64,000 nt of DNA. Source: Atriophallophorus winterbourni (lineage: Eukaryota; Platyhelminthes; Trematoda; Plagiorchiida; Microphallidae). Below are positions 10,490 through 22,785 of this stretch, one piece after another. The DNA lies in assembly GCA_013407085.1 (NCBI GenBank), contig JACCGJ010005466.1, positions 35,651-99,650 of the forward strand. The letters run 5' to 3'. The stretch's first letter is position 1, and every line of letters begins with the position of its first letter. The notes beneath the pieces are model-generated. The model was not told the DNA's origin and searched no databases. It worked only from the letters and a program-made list of their open reading frames with translations. Made by a program: the position numbers and the translations under genes.

Positions 10490-11850
10490 TTCAAACCAAT
10501 TCAAAGTTTTAATGGTCCAAAAAGCAAATAATTAACAGTAACCACATATTAAAAATATGGGGAATGCATGAAAACAACACAAATGTTTTACCAATATTAA
10601 AAGTCAGCACGTGTATTCAGATGCGAAGTTGGGTTTAGTCAACATATATTTGTCAAGTTCAGCCTTGTACAAGTTCAGGCTTGATGCGCAAATGATATGT
10701 GGGGGCAGAGATTTCCATATAAAACAAACTCGAATACCAAAGAAAAAACTTTGACAATTCGTCCTGGAGTGTGGAATAATTTACTTTCAGCAATCTTCTA
10801 CAACGTGGTTCTTGCCGATTGAAGAGGTGTACAATTGGGTGATCCACTGTATGCAGAATGTTGAACTGCCTGATCAAGTTACCCCTGATACAACGGTACG
10901 AAAAGTCAAAGAGGTTTATAGTTTCAATCCTCTCCTCGTATGGCGTGTTGTATAGCCAGGTCTCAATTTTTGTAGCGCGTTGGTATACGTGTTGCAACAA
11001 GTTCATGCCCTTCTGTAACGATGGGGACCATGCTTGAACAGCGTACTCCATTGTTGGTCTGATGTAGGTATTCATTATCCTTGGGAGTATATGCTTTGAG
11101 AAACTGACGAAGATCCTTCTGACCAATGCTTAGCTTTGACTAGACTTTTGTATACAACAGAACACTGCCGTGAAGACTTCAAGTTACTGCTAATCCACAC
11201 ACCCAGATTTTTCTCTACCGTAATTCATGCACGTTGCTGTGTTCCCAGAGAGTATGTGAATTCGAATGATTTACGAACATTTAACATTCATGGATGTTGA
11301 ATGGTAGGCAGTTTCGCAATGTTATCTTATGAAGTGCTTCGAGAACTTTCTGTAGAATTTGGCAATTTTCTATGACGCGTACGCTAGTCCGCACTTCGAT
11401 GTCATCCGCAAATAAAATGATTTTGCTGCGTACGATTTCAGGTATATCGATAGCGTACAACAGGAAGATTATTGACCCCAAGACTTAGCCTTGAGTTACG
11501 CCACTTGTAACTTCTACTGGGATGGAATGTGCCCCACAAACACTGACCCTGATTTCTCTACCAATCAAGTAATTCTTTATCCAGGCCAATAATTTGCCGC
11601 ACACCCCGTGGTGCTCCAATTTTTGTAGCAGTATGCTGTGGTTAACACGATCAAAAGCTTTAGACATATCCAAGTAACAAGCATGGATAGGGTATACATC
11701 GTCCACGGCTCGAGTCCAATTATCAAGAGTTAATAGAGGATTCGTGATACAGGATTGTCTTGTCCAAAATCCGTGCGATGAAATGAACAGAAGCTTATTT
11801 TGTTTCATGTGTTTGATAAGTTCGTCTGCTACAAATCGTTCATGAACTTA
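10490..11850 (-). mobile_element. CR1-like LINE, second family, 5'-truncated (RT palm to 3' UTR)
   Basis: Minus-strand pieces in order: 11808-11485 with SHGFWTRQSC, LDMSKAFDRVNH and SGVTQG; then after one stop 11481-11281 with LFADDIEV (catalytic FADD); then 11126-10659, the thumb with NTYIRPTMEYAVQAW. The 3' UTR (to about 10490, AAGTTTTAATGGTCCAAAAA) is shared with the copy at 20270-21345. The palm is nearly readable, with a single stop right after the TQG motif. Endonuclease and ORF1 are absent. Confidence 0.82.
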
Positions 11851-12339
11851 AGAGACCGCTGGCAACAACGTGACTTGAAAGTGACATGATAAATGTCATG
11901 CAATTTTAATGCACATTCATGGACGACATCGAACGAATGAGGCCAACAGCAACAACGTTGGTGGACAGTGAAATTCGTGATCGACTTGGTTGATAGTTGC
12001 TTGCTAACGAAGAACCTAACTAATCACAGCTCCGGAAACCTAATGAATAAATCTGATAGAAATCTATATTTTATTATCTGTACCATCCGGGACACTCCCG
12101 TGAGTTTCAGAGGTCGCTAAGATTTTTGTTCCTCTGCGATGCAGCAATACGAAAATGACAAGATCCCTGTGAGTTATGGTGGCCATGACGCAATCAGATG
12201 TCGTACTCTATGATGCAGTGATTTATTCACGACTGATGTACACGCACCACCTACCGTTGAGTTGAAAAAATACATTTGATAACTGTTTGATGTTACCCAA
12301 ATCTCTCACACTTCAGAAACTTCATTCTTCATAATTTTG

Positions 12340-12515
12340 AACTCTGCACGTGCTCTAGCAACATCAGTTGTTCCTGTGCTCTGATTACACGTTCAGCCTC
12401 GGATAAAATTGTTGCCCTACTTTACGCTCCATGTCTCTCGGCGTGCAAATGATTAAACTCTGCACGTGCAACAAGAACAGTAGTTGTTTTTGTGCTCTGA
12501 TTAAATGTGCAAGTA
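12340..12515. repeat. short direct repeat pair
   Basis: Two roughly 60-bp direct copies, 12340-12400 and 12455-12515, share CTCTGCACGTGC at one end and TGTGCTCTGATTA at the other. The surrounding 11850-12870 has no gene or element I can name. Confidence 0.5.
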
Positions 12516-12869
12516 CGGTTTGCATTTAACGATAGTTTTTTCACTTCACTTCATCATACATTTCAATAATTATAAATCTGTTTAATGCATCCAATCTTGT
12601 CATAACTAGATAGGTTTTGCAGATAAGCTACCAATTTTGAAAAATGCATTTATATCTCGCGTCTCATATATGCTCAGGCAACTAGGTCTAGCTCTTAGCA
12701 TGCATCTCTTATCCTGTGTGAAACGCCGAAAAACATTCCGTTGCTTGAAAAATTGTCGAGTACTGCTAAGTTTTGCCTTAATCCCGTTTTAATATAAATT
12801 TAATCGGCAGTTTTCTTGGCTGATAAGATAAACTATAAAATGTTGACAACATAGTGGATGGAGCACACA

Positions 12870-13250
12870 TCTTCACAATATGGCGTACGTTTCTTGAGCA
12901 GAACTCACCAGTAACAGGCAATAGTTTGACAGGTCAATAATTTCCAGTGTCAGATCGGCAGCCACCTTTTAAGCTAGGTTTAACCACGCGAAGTTCCAAA
13001 CTTGGTTACCATCCCTCGAGTAGCAAGTAGCTAAACTGGCTGTAAAGCGGTTCACATAACTCGCAATGACAGAACCAGAGGCCATCGGGTTTAATGGCAC
13101 CGAATATGACAATATCTGGATTTAGCGAAATTACTCCAAAATTTTGGAACCCTGAATCGCTTGAATACTCACAACGTTTCAATAAACCTTTTGGTACGAA
13201 GAATTTGGTGCTATAAATCGCGAAAGCGTTTCCGGTTGCCATCACTTCTC
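12870..13250 (-). mobile_element. CR1-like LINE fragment, RT fingers
   Basis: Minus-strand 13245-13006 matches the RT finger region of the LINE at 4012-4569 (shared pattern YSTKFFVPKGLLKRCEYS; …HCELCEPLYS). Bases 12870-13000 continue the match to about 4050-4190. It is a short internal piece, with a different LINE class directly upstream at 13255, so the junction is probably an insertion or deletion boundary. Confidence 0.65.
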
Positions 13251-13254
13251 GTGC

Positions 13255-15120
13255 TTAGGTAAATACCTTCTGTCCTCGTCCTGAAAGCGTGCTTCGGAAG
13301 CAGAGCGAAGAAAATGCCAAACTGCGTGGGAGCAAGAAAACAACCTTGTTGACGCCTCGGCAAATCTCAAAAGCTTCTGAACTGCAACCGTTAAAATGGA
13401 CTGAGCCTTCCATGTCTGAGTGGAATGAAATAACGAGTTTAGGCAGCCTTGGGGGACAGCCTATGAGATCAAGCATTTTGAAAAGATCCTCCCTTCTGAC
13501 GTAGTCGAATGCCTTAGTTAAATCAATGAAACCAGCGTATTATTGCTTACGCTGTTCATGACACTTTTCATGAAGTTGTCTCAGCTAGAAGATCATGTCA
13601 ACGGTTGATCTTCCCTTGCGGAACCCACATTGAGATTCGGAGTAAATTCTATAAGCTAAAACTTGCAGCCGGATCTGTAAGACATTAGCAAACAATTTGC
13701 CTATAACATTTAGAAGGGAGATTCCTCTGTAAATGATGCAGTCGCCTCTATCTCCTTTATTCTTGATTAGCGCGATGATCTTTGTATCTCGCATCTCTTG
13801 TGGGACACACTCCTCCTGCCAGCACTGAAGAAGCAAATGGTGAAGCGGTTGTAATAATGCTGCTCTACAGCATTTGATGAGCTCAGATGGAATATCGTCG
13901 TCACCAGGGGCCTTCATATTCGCTAAGCTATCGATTGCTCTATTGAGCTCATCAAGAGTAGGAGGAGTATCTAGATATTCAATAGTCGGCAACCTCTCGA
14001 CATTTTCGAATACATGTGGTAAAACCGTACTGTCCCAAAAGTAGAGAGAGGAGAAGTGCTCTACCCATCTTTCCATCTGCTGTGTTTTGTCCACAATCGG
14101 GTGACCAGATGCAGAATCAATGGGAGCCGTTTTCAGTTTGTTTGAACCCATGGCTCTCTTGATCTCATCGTAAATGCCATGAAAATTTCCAGTATCCGCA
14201 GCTTTTTGGGAACTAAGGCTAATTTCTGTCCAGTAGTGATTTGCACATCGCCTTCAAGTCTGTCGAACCTTATTTTTAGCTGCTCCTAAATGTCGTAAGT
14301 TTTCATATGTTGGCATACCTTTGAACCTCAAGAATGCTGAACGTTTCTCATCCAACACAGCAGTAATCTCAGAAGCTTTTGCTTCGAAACAGTCGCTCGT
14401 TCGAGCTTTCTTCGGACCGAAAGTAGAAAGTGCGACTCGGCATATGCAGCTTTTTATCGATTCCCAGTTTTCGGAAGCAGACTCGAATATGGTTGTCTTG
14501 GTAAACACTGATGTGAAGGCTTCTGCGAATTTTGGAGTTAGATTAGTTTCGCACACGCGAGTGACGTCCATCCTAGGTTTAGCAGACTACTTGGTGCGGT
14601 AAAATCTCGTGCGGGGAAGCTCGAGTTTTGCCCAGACCAGTGAATGATCAGAGTCGCAGTCTGCGCTTTGCTATGATCTGGTAAGGAGCACGCTTCCTAT
14701 ATTATTGCGCTTAATAAGAATAAAATCAAGCTGATGCCAATGCTTTTAGCGAGGATATTTCCAAGAGACTTCATGCTGTGCTTTTGTTTGAAAGAAAGTG
14801 TTACTGACAAACAGACTGAATTGTGTGCACATTTCTAGAAGGCGTTGTCCATTTTCATTGGTGTTACCTACACCGAACCCCCCGAGACAGTTTTGCCAAG
14901 ACTCTTAATCTGGACCAAATCTAGCACTCAATACCACTACAGAGTTTCTTTGTGGCACGTTTTTGAGGACAGTTGCGTGGTTATAATTTCAAGTCGCTGG
15001 TGTGGAAAGATACAATCTGCTTGTCGGTTTATTCCTAATCCACATGCACCCAATGAGGATAGGAGACCATGGCGTGACGGCAGCTTATTGACTGGGGGCT
15101 GCCCAGCTTGAAGCGGGCGG
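13255..15120 (-). mobile_element. RTE-like LINE: endonuclease end and RT fingers/palm
   Basis: Minus-strand order: about 14950-14600, endonuclease C-terminal part (RLLEMCTQFSLFVSNTFF, KHWHQLDFIL, CDSDHSLV: the D-H catalytic pair); 14571-14254, linker; 14151-13585, RT fingers (GHPIVDKTQQMERWVEHF, KAPGDDDIPSELIK, YRGISLLNVIGKL, ESQCGFRKGRSTVDMIF); 13476-13255, palm start (LDLIGCPPRLPKLV), where a frameshift breaks the GVKQG box. This is the RT family whose C terminus is often annotated as craniofacial-development-protein-2-like in animal genomes; the clade name is from memory. The 3' half is missing here. Confidence 0.8.
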
Positions 15121-15124
15121 TGAG

Positions 15125-16110
15125 AACTATCTGCATTCGATTGAACGTAGTAGTAGTTGTTGTTGGCCTCCTTCGGTTGATGTCGACCATGAATGTACAT
15201 CACAATTGCGTGAATGTTTAAGTTTTGCAGCTTTTGAAATGACTAAACAGTCCGATTCGGGAGAAACAATCTCTCCCGCAGCGCTGGCAACAAAAGTCGG
15301 AACTCGGTTGTATAACATCAGTTACACGCCGGCGGCGTGATCTGCGTTCTTCTGCCAAGAGCTGTATCTGCTCCTCCCTAGCTTGCAGACAACGCTTTAC
15401 ACAGTGCCTCCAATGTGAGCGGTCGAAAGCAAGTTCTTCCCTACTCGCCGGGTCAATGCCAAGAGCTTCCAAATCTCTTCTGCAAACATCTTTGTACCAC
15501 AATTTCGGTCTGCCCAATGGTCGACTTTCTAGTTGCAACTCACCATAGAGTAGATCTTTCGGAATACGACCATTTTTCATTTTGTAGACATGATAAACCA
15601 GCGCAGGCGGCGCTGTCACAATAGAGTGAACATGCTCTGTTTACCGGCTTTTAAAGCACTTCAGCGTTAGTCATTCTGTCCATCCACGATATGTTCAACA
15701 TACGATGGATGCTTCATAGATGGAAAGCATTCAGCTTCCGTTCGTGTTTTGTGTGGGTGGTCCAGGTTCCACTGCCGTACAGCAAAGCATTCAGTACGCA
15801 CGCGCTTTATACCATCATCTTTGTCTTTACAGTCAGCTTGCGGTTACCCCAAACACGAGTGTTCAAACGGGACAGAATGACAACCGCTCTGCCAATCCCA
15901 TTATCAATCTCCGTGTCTAGCGAGAGGTTATCCGCAATGGTTGAACCAAGGTATGTGAACTGATGTACTGAGTCAAGCTGAAAGTTCCGAACAGTTATGA
16001 TGAGAGGCGATATAGTCCCTTGACCAAGGACTTTCGTCTTGCTCATGCTGATTATTAGCCCAAAGTCTTTGCATACCGATGGAAAAACAGCGCATTAGAG
16101 ACTGGAGGTG
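15125..16110 (-). mobile_element. RTE-like LINE 3' half: RT C terminus, C2H2-type finger, 3' UTR
   Basis: Minus-strand 16046-15807 gives the end of the palm (SKTKVLGQG, QFTYLGSTIADNLSLD, IDNGIGRA). 15619-15218 gives the conserved tail: NGRIPKDLLYGELQ, RPLGRPKLWYKDVC, then a finger with C-x2-C and H-x3-C spacing (CCQRCGRDC…HFKSC). The 3' UTR runs to about 15125 (ACATTCATGGTCGACATC, GAGGCCAACA). It abuts the upstream part of another copy at 15120, so two partial copies lie head to tail. A frameshift lies near 16046. Confidence 0.8.
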
Positions 16111-17080
16111 CTCTTGGGAGTGAGGAAGATGCAACATTTTACATTTACTTTTGTTGAAAGGCATCAGATTTATTTGAGACCAGAGATACTGAGTATCCAA
16201 CTGCTCTTTCAGCATTGAACAATATTCAGTGGATCAGATTTCCTTCAGTATTTTCATGGCATCAGCAAAACGTACCATCTCGCAAGGAAATACTTGGAAA
16301 TCTTCATGTATAACAAGATAATTATAGGCCAGGGCACTGAAATTTGATTGAGGCCGCTGGTGTCATTGCTAGTTTTTGACATACAGCCCTCAATGCAGTC
16401 TCGCTCATGCTGTTATGTGAGATAATCTCACAACAGTCACCAAAACCATGCTAATGAAAAGTGTATACACTAATTGAGGAAATGTATGTGAGAGTGCAGA
16501 TTACGAGTCTTGGCCAAATTGTCTAGGAAGTTTTACAGTTGGTAGAATAAATGAAATAAGAAAACGCCGTTTGGAAGAATGCACATAGTTCAAATTTTTC
16601 GTCTCTAACATAAATTTCTGGCAAAGCCACTGCATGAAGTCTCGTGGAAACATCCTTGTTTCGTAACATTGATTGTCCACGTTTACCTTATTTTATGTCC
16701 AGGATAATTTAAACAATTATGCCGATAACTTGTTGCTCATGAATAAAATTTAGTTTGAAAAATAAAATTCCTGAAATTTATAAAACTTTATCAGTGCAAA
16801 ATGTTCTGACAGCTTGAGTATTGGTAAAAAAATAATCATATCATTAGGAACACTTTTCGCTGTTAACCTTGTAAACGGTCGATCCTGGCAAACATCGGAA
16901 AATGGTTTGTCAATCCGAGAGAGATAGCGAGGTGACACATTTTGATGATCTAATGAACAAACAACTTCCTGTAATTCTTTTTAAATGTGACTCACCGAAA
17001 TTGAAAAAAATGTTTGATTACTTAATAAAAAACGTGTAAGCGGTTCTTTGTGTTGGGTGAATATGAAAAGCGTATATTGT
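16110..17080 (-). mobile_element. CR1-like LINE fragment, dispersed copy R1-2
   Basis: Minus-strand 16270-16120 reads FADAMKIL (a decayed FADD box) and MPFNKSKCKMLHL, the RT palm end of a CR1-like element. The stretch 16319-17080 matches 1861-2700 closely and in the same orientation. At about 16110 it joins the RTE-like copy in mid-gene, so one element was cut or joined there. Bases 17090-17490 are unassigned. Confidence 0.65.
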
Positions 17081-17494
17081 ACAGGTTAGAAATCAGAAAA
17101 ATAGTCTGCTCGCGCCTTCAACCATGCTGGCGAATTTTAATACGATTCTCACCTTAATGTTTGTCGAACATACTCTGCAAATTCAAACACTCAAACGTGA
17201 CTATACCGCGCAAGCTGGGACACCATAGTTGAATAAAACATATCTTCACTCGATAGAACGTACCGTTAGGCAACCAAAATGTTTACCGGATTGCATAAAC
17301 CGACTTGACTTACTTCGAATGCGTAATCTCGAGCGTACGTGCATGCGAGGTGTTGGCCTTTTCCTGATATACGGAATAATCCATAGGACCTATCCGACAA
17401 CTATTCAAATTTAGTTCCATCTCCCGACGCGCAATCACAATTTAACACTTCACATAACACATTCTTCATTAAATTGCCGCGATAACGTCTAATT

Positions 17495-17755
17495 AAATTT
17501 TAATGGTCTAAAAAGCATATAGCTTCACAAAAAAACCACAGAATAATATGAACATTCTCTCCTTTCGATACTGGAGAACACGATGACAGACCATATTCAA
17601 GATAATGATTGATATGATAGCTATAGAATATCTTAAATTTATCAGGAGTAAACACTGAAAATGATTGTCAAATTGGCCAAAACATTCGATTATAGGCAAG
17701 TGTTTTCGGAATTAATCCGGATTGGACTTCAATGAGTCTGACACGTGTTGCTGTG
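17495..17755 (-). mobile_element. LINE 3' UTR scrap
   Basis: The motif TTAATGGTCTAAAAAGCATA at the start and the following AGCTTCACAA match the 3' ends of CR1-like copies at 10500, 20290 and 57840. No coding part is readable. Call limited to sequence similarity within the window. Confidence 0.35.
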
Positions 17756-17759
17756 GTTG

Positions 17760-18725
17760 TTGGCCATTATTTCGCGTGCGTAGGCATATGCCTTCTGTTC
17801 TCGCTCAGAAAGCATGCTCCAGAAGCAGAGCAACGAATATGCCGGAAAGCGTGGGAGCATGAACATACTCTTGTTTGACGCATCAAATAATTTCAATGGC
17901 TTTTGAACCGGATCCGTTAAAATGGGCTGAGCCTCCCGTGCCTGAGTGGAACTTAATAACGCCTTTTGGCATTCTTTGGGGGGCAGCCTATCAGATCAAG
18001 CATTTTGAAAAGATCCTCCCTGCTGACGTAGTCGAATGCCTTCGTAAAATCAATTGAAACAGGGTATAATGGTACAAGCTGTTTCCAACACTTTTCTTGA
18101 AGATGTCTCACGGAGCATATCTTGTCAACGGTTGTTCTTCACCAGTGGAAGCCACATTGAGATTCGGAGTACAGTTTATCAGCTAAAACTTGTAGTCTGA
18201 TCTGTAATACTTTAGGAAACAATTTTCCTACGACATTCAGAAGGGAGATTTCACTGTAATTGTTGAACTCGCCTCTATCACCCTTATTCTTTCATAACAT
18301 ATTGAACACAGTGTCTCGCATCTCTTGTGGGACACAATGCTCCTGCCAGCACTGAAGAAGCAAACGGTGAAGTGTTTGTAATAATACAGCTCTACAGGAT
18401 TCAAAGAGCTCAAGTGGAAATGCCTCATCACCAGGGTCCTTCTCATTCTCTAAGCGGTCGATTGCCATATTGTGCTCATGAATATTAGGGGGAGTATCTA
18501 GATGTTCAAAAGTCGGCAACCGTCCCGTTGCTAGAGTAGAGAGAGGAGAAGTGCTCTGTTCATCTTTTCATCTGCTGAGTTTTCTCAAAAATCGGGTTAC
18601 CCGATGCAGACTTAATGGGATCCGTTTTAAGTGTGTTTGGACCAATGGCATTCTTGATCCCATCATACATTCCGTGAAAATTTCCAGTATCCGCAGCTTT
18701 TGGGATTCTGAGGCTATTATCACAC
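17760..18725 (-). mobile_element. RTE-like LINE fragment, RT fingers and palm (second copy)
   Basis: Aligns along its length with 13260-14230 of the other copy: shared minus-strand features include the TPPN…E linker, NEKDPGDEAFPLEL, LLLQCWQEHCVPQEMRDT and the GNRD-like palm start. It is more decayed, with a deletion near 18290 and lost frames. It has the same orientation as the copies at 13.3 and 15.1 kb. 18725-19010 contains only a fragment (about 18840-18862) of the TGTCAGGTTGC terminal motif seen at 24.27 and 42.96 kb. Confidence 0.72.
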
Positions 18726-19014
18726 AACGTCTAATCGCAGAGCGCTTCGTATGTCTAGGAATGGGTTCATGTCTCTCATAATGATAAAGAAATAACCGGG
18801 CGTAGAACTATTAAAAGCACAAAATGGCACATGGGATAGATAGTGTCAGGTTGCTCAAGTAAGTGCTATTATATTACGGTAATTGCGATTGACGTTGTGA
18901 GGATTTGGGAGAACTATGAGATTATCTTACTCTTTTTAAATGTTCAAAAATCAATTTATGAATGACCGCTCGAACTGTCAAGATCATTATTGGTCAAGCA
19001 CGCTCACATCCCTA

Positions 19015-19085
19015 TCTCTTACACTCCACTACCGGTTTTTGGCTGTTTACCTCATCAAGTGATGACAGTAAGATGAGGTTCAGTG
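19015..19085 (-). ncRNA. hammerhead-ribozyme-like repeat, copy 3
   Basis: On the minus strand: CTTACTGTCATCAC, TTGATGA, GGTAAACAGCC, AAAAA, CCGGTA, GTGGAG, T, GTAAG. Stem I proximal pairs (CAC with GTG) are followed by a distal helix (CTTAC with GTAAG) across an internal loop, as in natural type I hammerheads. The core has one change (TTGATGA for CTGATGA) and AAAA for GAAA. This copy best shows the two-part stem I. Confidence 0.5.
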
Positions 19086-19256
19086 AGCCTTGAAATCACA
19101 CTCGAATGTACGAAGATTTAGGAAGATAATGCTGTGAGGATATATTGATACCATTCCTCAAGACGTTCAGAAGTTTGTTTAACAAATAAACATTTTGCAT
19201 GATAGGTGTTAATTCTGTTATTATAAGTTTATCACCGGGGAAGAGCAACAACTTAC

Positions 19257-19439
19257 CGTTGGAGATCGAAGGATTAGCAGGTCCGCCTATGAATTCTTCC
19301 AGAGACAAACAATCTGAATTAAACGCACATATCAGACTGGGTAAAATTAGATGTGACAGCAAATTGAACACATCCGTGAGAGTCAAAGCAAGAGCACAAG
19401 AATCAACCGGATGATCGTCGACAGTGCGTTGGTGCTTGA
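19257..19439 (-). CDS. candidate internal exon, gene unknown
   Basis: Read on the minus strand, a long pyrimidine tract ending CGTTCGTTTAG gives a strong acceptor at 19440, and CG|GTAAGT at 19257/19256 is a strong donor. The 183 bases between are open in one frame (…TVDDHPVDSCALALTLTDVF…, ending PANPSISN). It lies in a 129-codon open frame. I do not recognise a family. The neighbouring hammerhead repeat on the 3' side is on the same strand, as if in the intron. Two strong splice signals around an open frame make it better than chance, but it is unproven. Confidence 0.38.
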
Positions 19440-20269
19440 CTAAACGAACGAAATAGAAAATAGTCGACGATGCCAAGCAACTCACCTTTCCCTCTCTATT
19501 AGGATTTTACTTTCTCATGGTTCTGTGGCAGTTTAGCATTCGGTGCATGCTACTTGTGCACTGCTGTCTGTGATGACGATGATGACAGTTAACAACCAAG
19601 TGTTCAATTGTCGTTTATATTCGAGGACGAGTTTTATAAGGACTAAGCCTGTCTTATGATGGTGCAGCCAAACCATTGCATCTTTCTCCCGTGAGTATAA
19701 ACGATAGCGTAGTTGCTTACATACATTGCGTAACAAATGTGCTACTGATGACATCGCATCTGCAGAACAACATTGGATACTTGATCGGTATTTCGGACTT
19801 ACAATTGTGTATCTTGTGACTTGAGCTGCTACATGTTACCCGTGAAACACTACAAGACCAATCTCTCCCTACTAACCTCTCTTTATTTTTGTGACTTTTA
19901 AAGACTATAAGCAACCCATGACTTTGCTTCATCTTCTGTTTGAATATTGAGCAGCATTCCGTAACCAAGTCACTAGAAAACTGTCAACTTTTTAAACATT
20001 ATTATTGAAAAGAGAAATTAAATCCTTGGTCTTCACACCTTTTATCTCAAGGCTGACTTTTGGATCGAAACTACTGATTGAGTAAATAAGCGTATGTTGC
20101 ATTTAGGCATTTTAACGAAGAACGACAATGTCAACTATTTATTCGATCCAGTATTTCGTCAAAACTTGCAATCGTTGGTAGTCCGCTAATGACTGCTCCA
20201 TGATTCAGTTGAAGAAATAATTTAGCACAATCGGTGATAACGAGCTTCTTTGTTTGATTTTTGTGTGCA

Positions 20270-21345
20270 AATTCAAAGTAATTCGAAGTTTTAATGGTCC
20301 AAAAAGCAAATATTCTACAGTAACAACAGATTAAAAATATAGGTAACTCATAAAAAACAACACAAATATTTTATACATATGGAAAGTCAGCACGTGTATT
20401 CAGGTGCAAGGTTGCGTTTGGTCAACATATATTGGAAAGTTCAGCCTTGAACATGTTCAGGCTTGTTGCGCAAATGATATGTGGGGGCAGGGGGTTCCAT
20501 AGAAAACAGACTCTGACAGCAAAGAAACACCTTCGACAATTTGATCTGGAGTGTGGAATTATTAGATTGTAGCCATGCGATCTGCTACCACGTGCTTATT
20601 GCCGATGAAACAGGTGTTCACGTGGGTGATCCGCTGTATGCAGAATCTTGAAAAGCAGGATCAATTCACCTCTGAGACGACGATACGAAAAGTTAAAGAG
20701 GTTTAGCGTTGCAATGCTCTCCTCGTATGGCCTGTTGTATAGCCCGGTGGTATACCCGTTGCAGCAAGGTCATGTTCTTCTATAACCATGGGACCACGCT
20801 TGAACAGCATACTTCATTGTTGGTCTGATATAGGTGTTAATAATACGAGGGAGTATCTGCTTTGAAGAACGACCTAAGATCCTTCTGAGCAATGCTAGAA
20901 TTTGGCAGGAGTTATTGTATGCAACAGAACAGTGCCGTGAAGACTTCAGGTTACTGCTAATCCACACGCCCAGGTCTTTCTCTTCAGTAACTCATGAAAG
21001 TTGCTGAGATCCCAGAGAGTATGTGAATTCGAATGATTTGCTGACGTTTAACATTTTACATTTTTGGACGTTGAATGGTAAGCAGTTCCGCAAATACCAA
21101 TTATGAAGTGCTTCGAGATCTTTTTGGAGAATTTGGCAAATTTCTGTGGTGCGTATGCTAGTCCAGACTTTAATGTCATCCGCAAATAAAATGATTTTGC
21201 GGCCGGACGATTTTGGGTATACCATTCGCGTACATGAGGAAGTATATTGGCCCCATAACTGAGCCTTGAGGTACATCACTTGTAACTTCTACTGGGCTGG
21301 ATAGTGCCCCATCAACTCTAACCCTTAGCAAGGAACCCTAGCCTT
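20270..21345 (-). mobile_element. CR1-like LINE, second family, 5'-truncated
   Basis: Minus-strand 21279-20992 has IILFADDIKVWTSI (catalytic FADD) and LPFNVQKCKMLNV; 20967-20770 continues with NTYIRPTMKYAVQAWS. The 3' UTR matches that at 10490. Homology to the 10.5-kb copy ends near 21345, where the palm should begin, so the element was 5'-truncated. 21345-21665 and 19500-20270 show nothing I can assign. Confidence 0.8.
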
Positions 21346-21669
21346 GATACAGTGGGAAAATGCTTTAGCCAGGATCATGCGTTTTGCGGGGCCCAATCCG
21401 ATTGAATGATATCACATAGGCAGCCGCACTTCGCATAGTCAGATGCAGCGTGGAATCGTTAAAACTCACTGTCGTTAACCGCCGAGACCATGCTTCAGAA
21501 TCCTTCACAGCGTGAAATAGTTGGTTTACGCATTCGATCCCGGGATGACTTTTGTACGCCTACGATGCTCAATGTAAAACTATTTTGACAGCAACATCGC
21601 TCACCGCTTTCTTGCTTATTACGTTTTGCACATAGATTTATATTTGTGACTACTCATTAGTAATTTATT

Positions 21670-22030
21670 TAACGGTTGGGAATAAGTTCACATATCCAAA
21701 ATTCCCCAAAGGCACGCGTCTCATATTGCCTCTGACAACCAAGTCCAGCTCCTGGCCTGCACGCGTGGTCCAGTGTTAACCGGCGGAATTGGTTCTTCTG
21801 ACAGGAGAAGGGGCGAAGGCGGCTGACTGGCGCCTCAAAACCAGCATGCTTCGGGCAGGTGGAGCTCGTAAGTCCATGAAGGCGGTTCACCTAGGGGAAG
21901 GAAAACCCTTATTTGAAACCTCCACTGCTTGTGGCTGCACCCAATCATGTAAAATGCTTCAGGGGTCAACCTTGACGAAAAACTCGGTGCCGGAGTCCCG
22001 TTAGGCAGTCCGAAGTTTTATTTAACTTCG
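21670..22030 (-). repeat. GC-rich dispersed repeat D, copy 2
   Basis: Reverse complement of about 8740-9070: shared stretches include TGCCCGAAGCA, CCCCTTCTCCTG and TTGGTTGTCAGAG. It contains a hairpin-like GACTCCGGCACCGAG region in the extra part. It ends close to the outer end of the palindrome's left arm. Confidence 0.55.
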
Positions 22031-22136
22031 CTCTGCCAACTCCTGCGAATATATCGGTATCCAAACGTATCAGCCTATCTGTTCCCTTGGTTCCAGTCGT
22101 TTAAAACGGAAAAATTCTGCATTCATTTTGTCAAGG

Positions 22137-22785
22137 ATTCAAGGATTCGAGGATTTATGGGTAAAAAAGTTAATACTTCACAACTGCACTGGGTTACAGT
22201 ATGAATAAAAACATGAAAAATACAATAGTATAAAAGTAATCGAGAATATCAGATGTAAAGCTCGCGAATGATGTCCAATCGCGCTTTAAAAATCGCTAGG
22301 CAAAGAGAGTTCACCACAGGTTGTGGTAGTGAATTTCAAAGAAATATACGGCTAAAAATGGCGTCGACAATCAACACGGGAACTTGGAACGTAAGGGGAT
22401 AAGATATGACCGCGCGTCACTTTCCCGTCACACAAATCAAGTAAGTGTTTTAATGGATGTCCTTCGGTAGACACAATTCTATAGGTCATAATAATATCGC
22501 GTCGTATTCTCCTTTGTGTGAAGTCGCATAGACCCAGGCGTTGCAATCATTCGGTGTACGCAACATTGGGAAGAACCATCACTAACTTTGTTGCTCTATG
22601 ATAGATTATATCGCAGAGAGAAATATCTTTTCTCCACCAAGGGGCCCAGACATCTACCGCATACACCATCGTAGGGTAAAGGTAGACATTCACTATACTT
22701 GGTAATGTTACCAGAGAGAATCTTCCAAATATTCTTTGAAGGATACCTAACAATTTGTTGGCCCGTCTATATATATTCTGACAGT
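22137..22785 (-). mobile_element. CR1-like LINE 3' fragment inserted in a palindrome arm
   Basis: Minus-strand frames 22753-22547 and 22546-22352 match the RT thumb of the near-complete LINE at 2.8-3.3 kb, and 22160-22280 matches its 3' UTR. The 3' end has tandem eight-base units (GAATCCTT on the minus strand). The flanks on either side (CTGCATTCATTTTGTCAAG and GAAGTTCTTAGTAGAATC) sit much closer together in the opposite palindrome arm at 25500-25600, where no LINE is present. So this copy inserted after the arms formed. Confidence 0.75.

Noticed and set aside
13255..13476. Independent gene at 13255-13476 (either strand)
   Set aside because: Minus-strand frame is the RTE-like RT palm after a frameshift; the plus-strand frame is its shadow.
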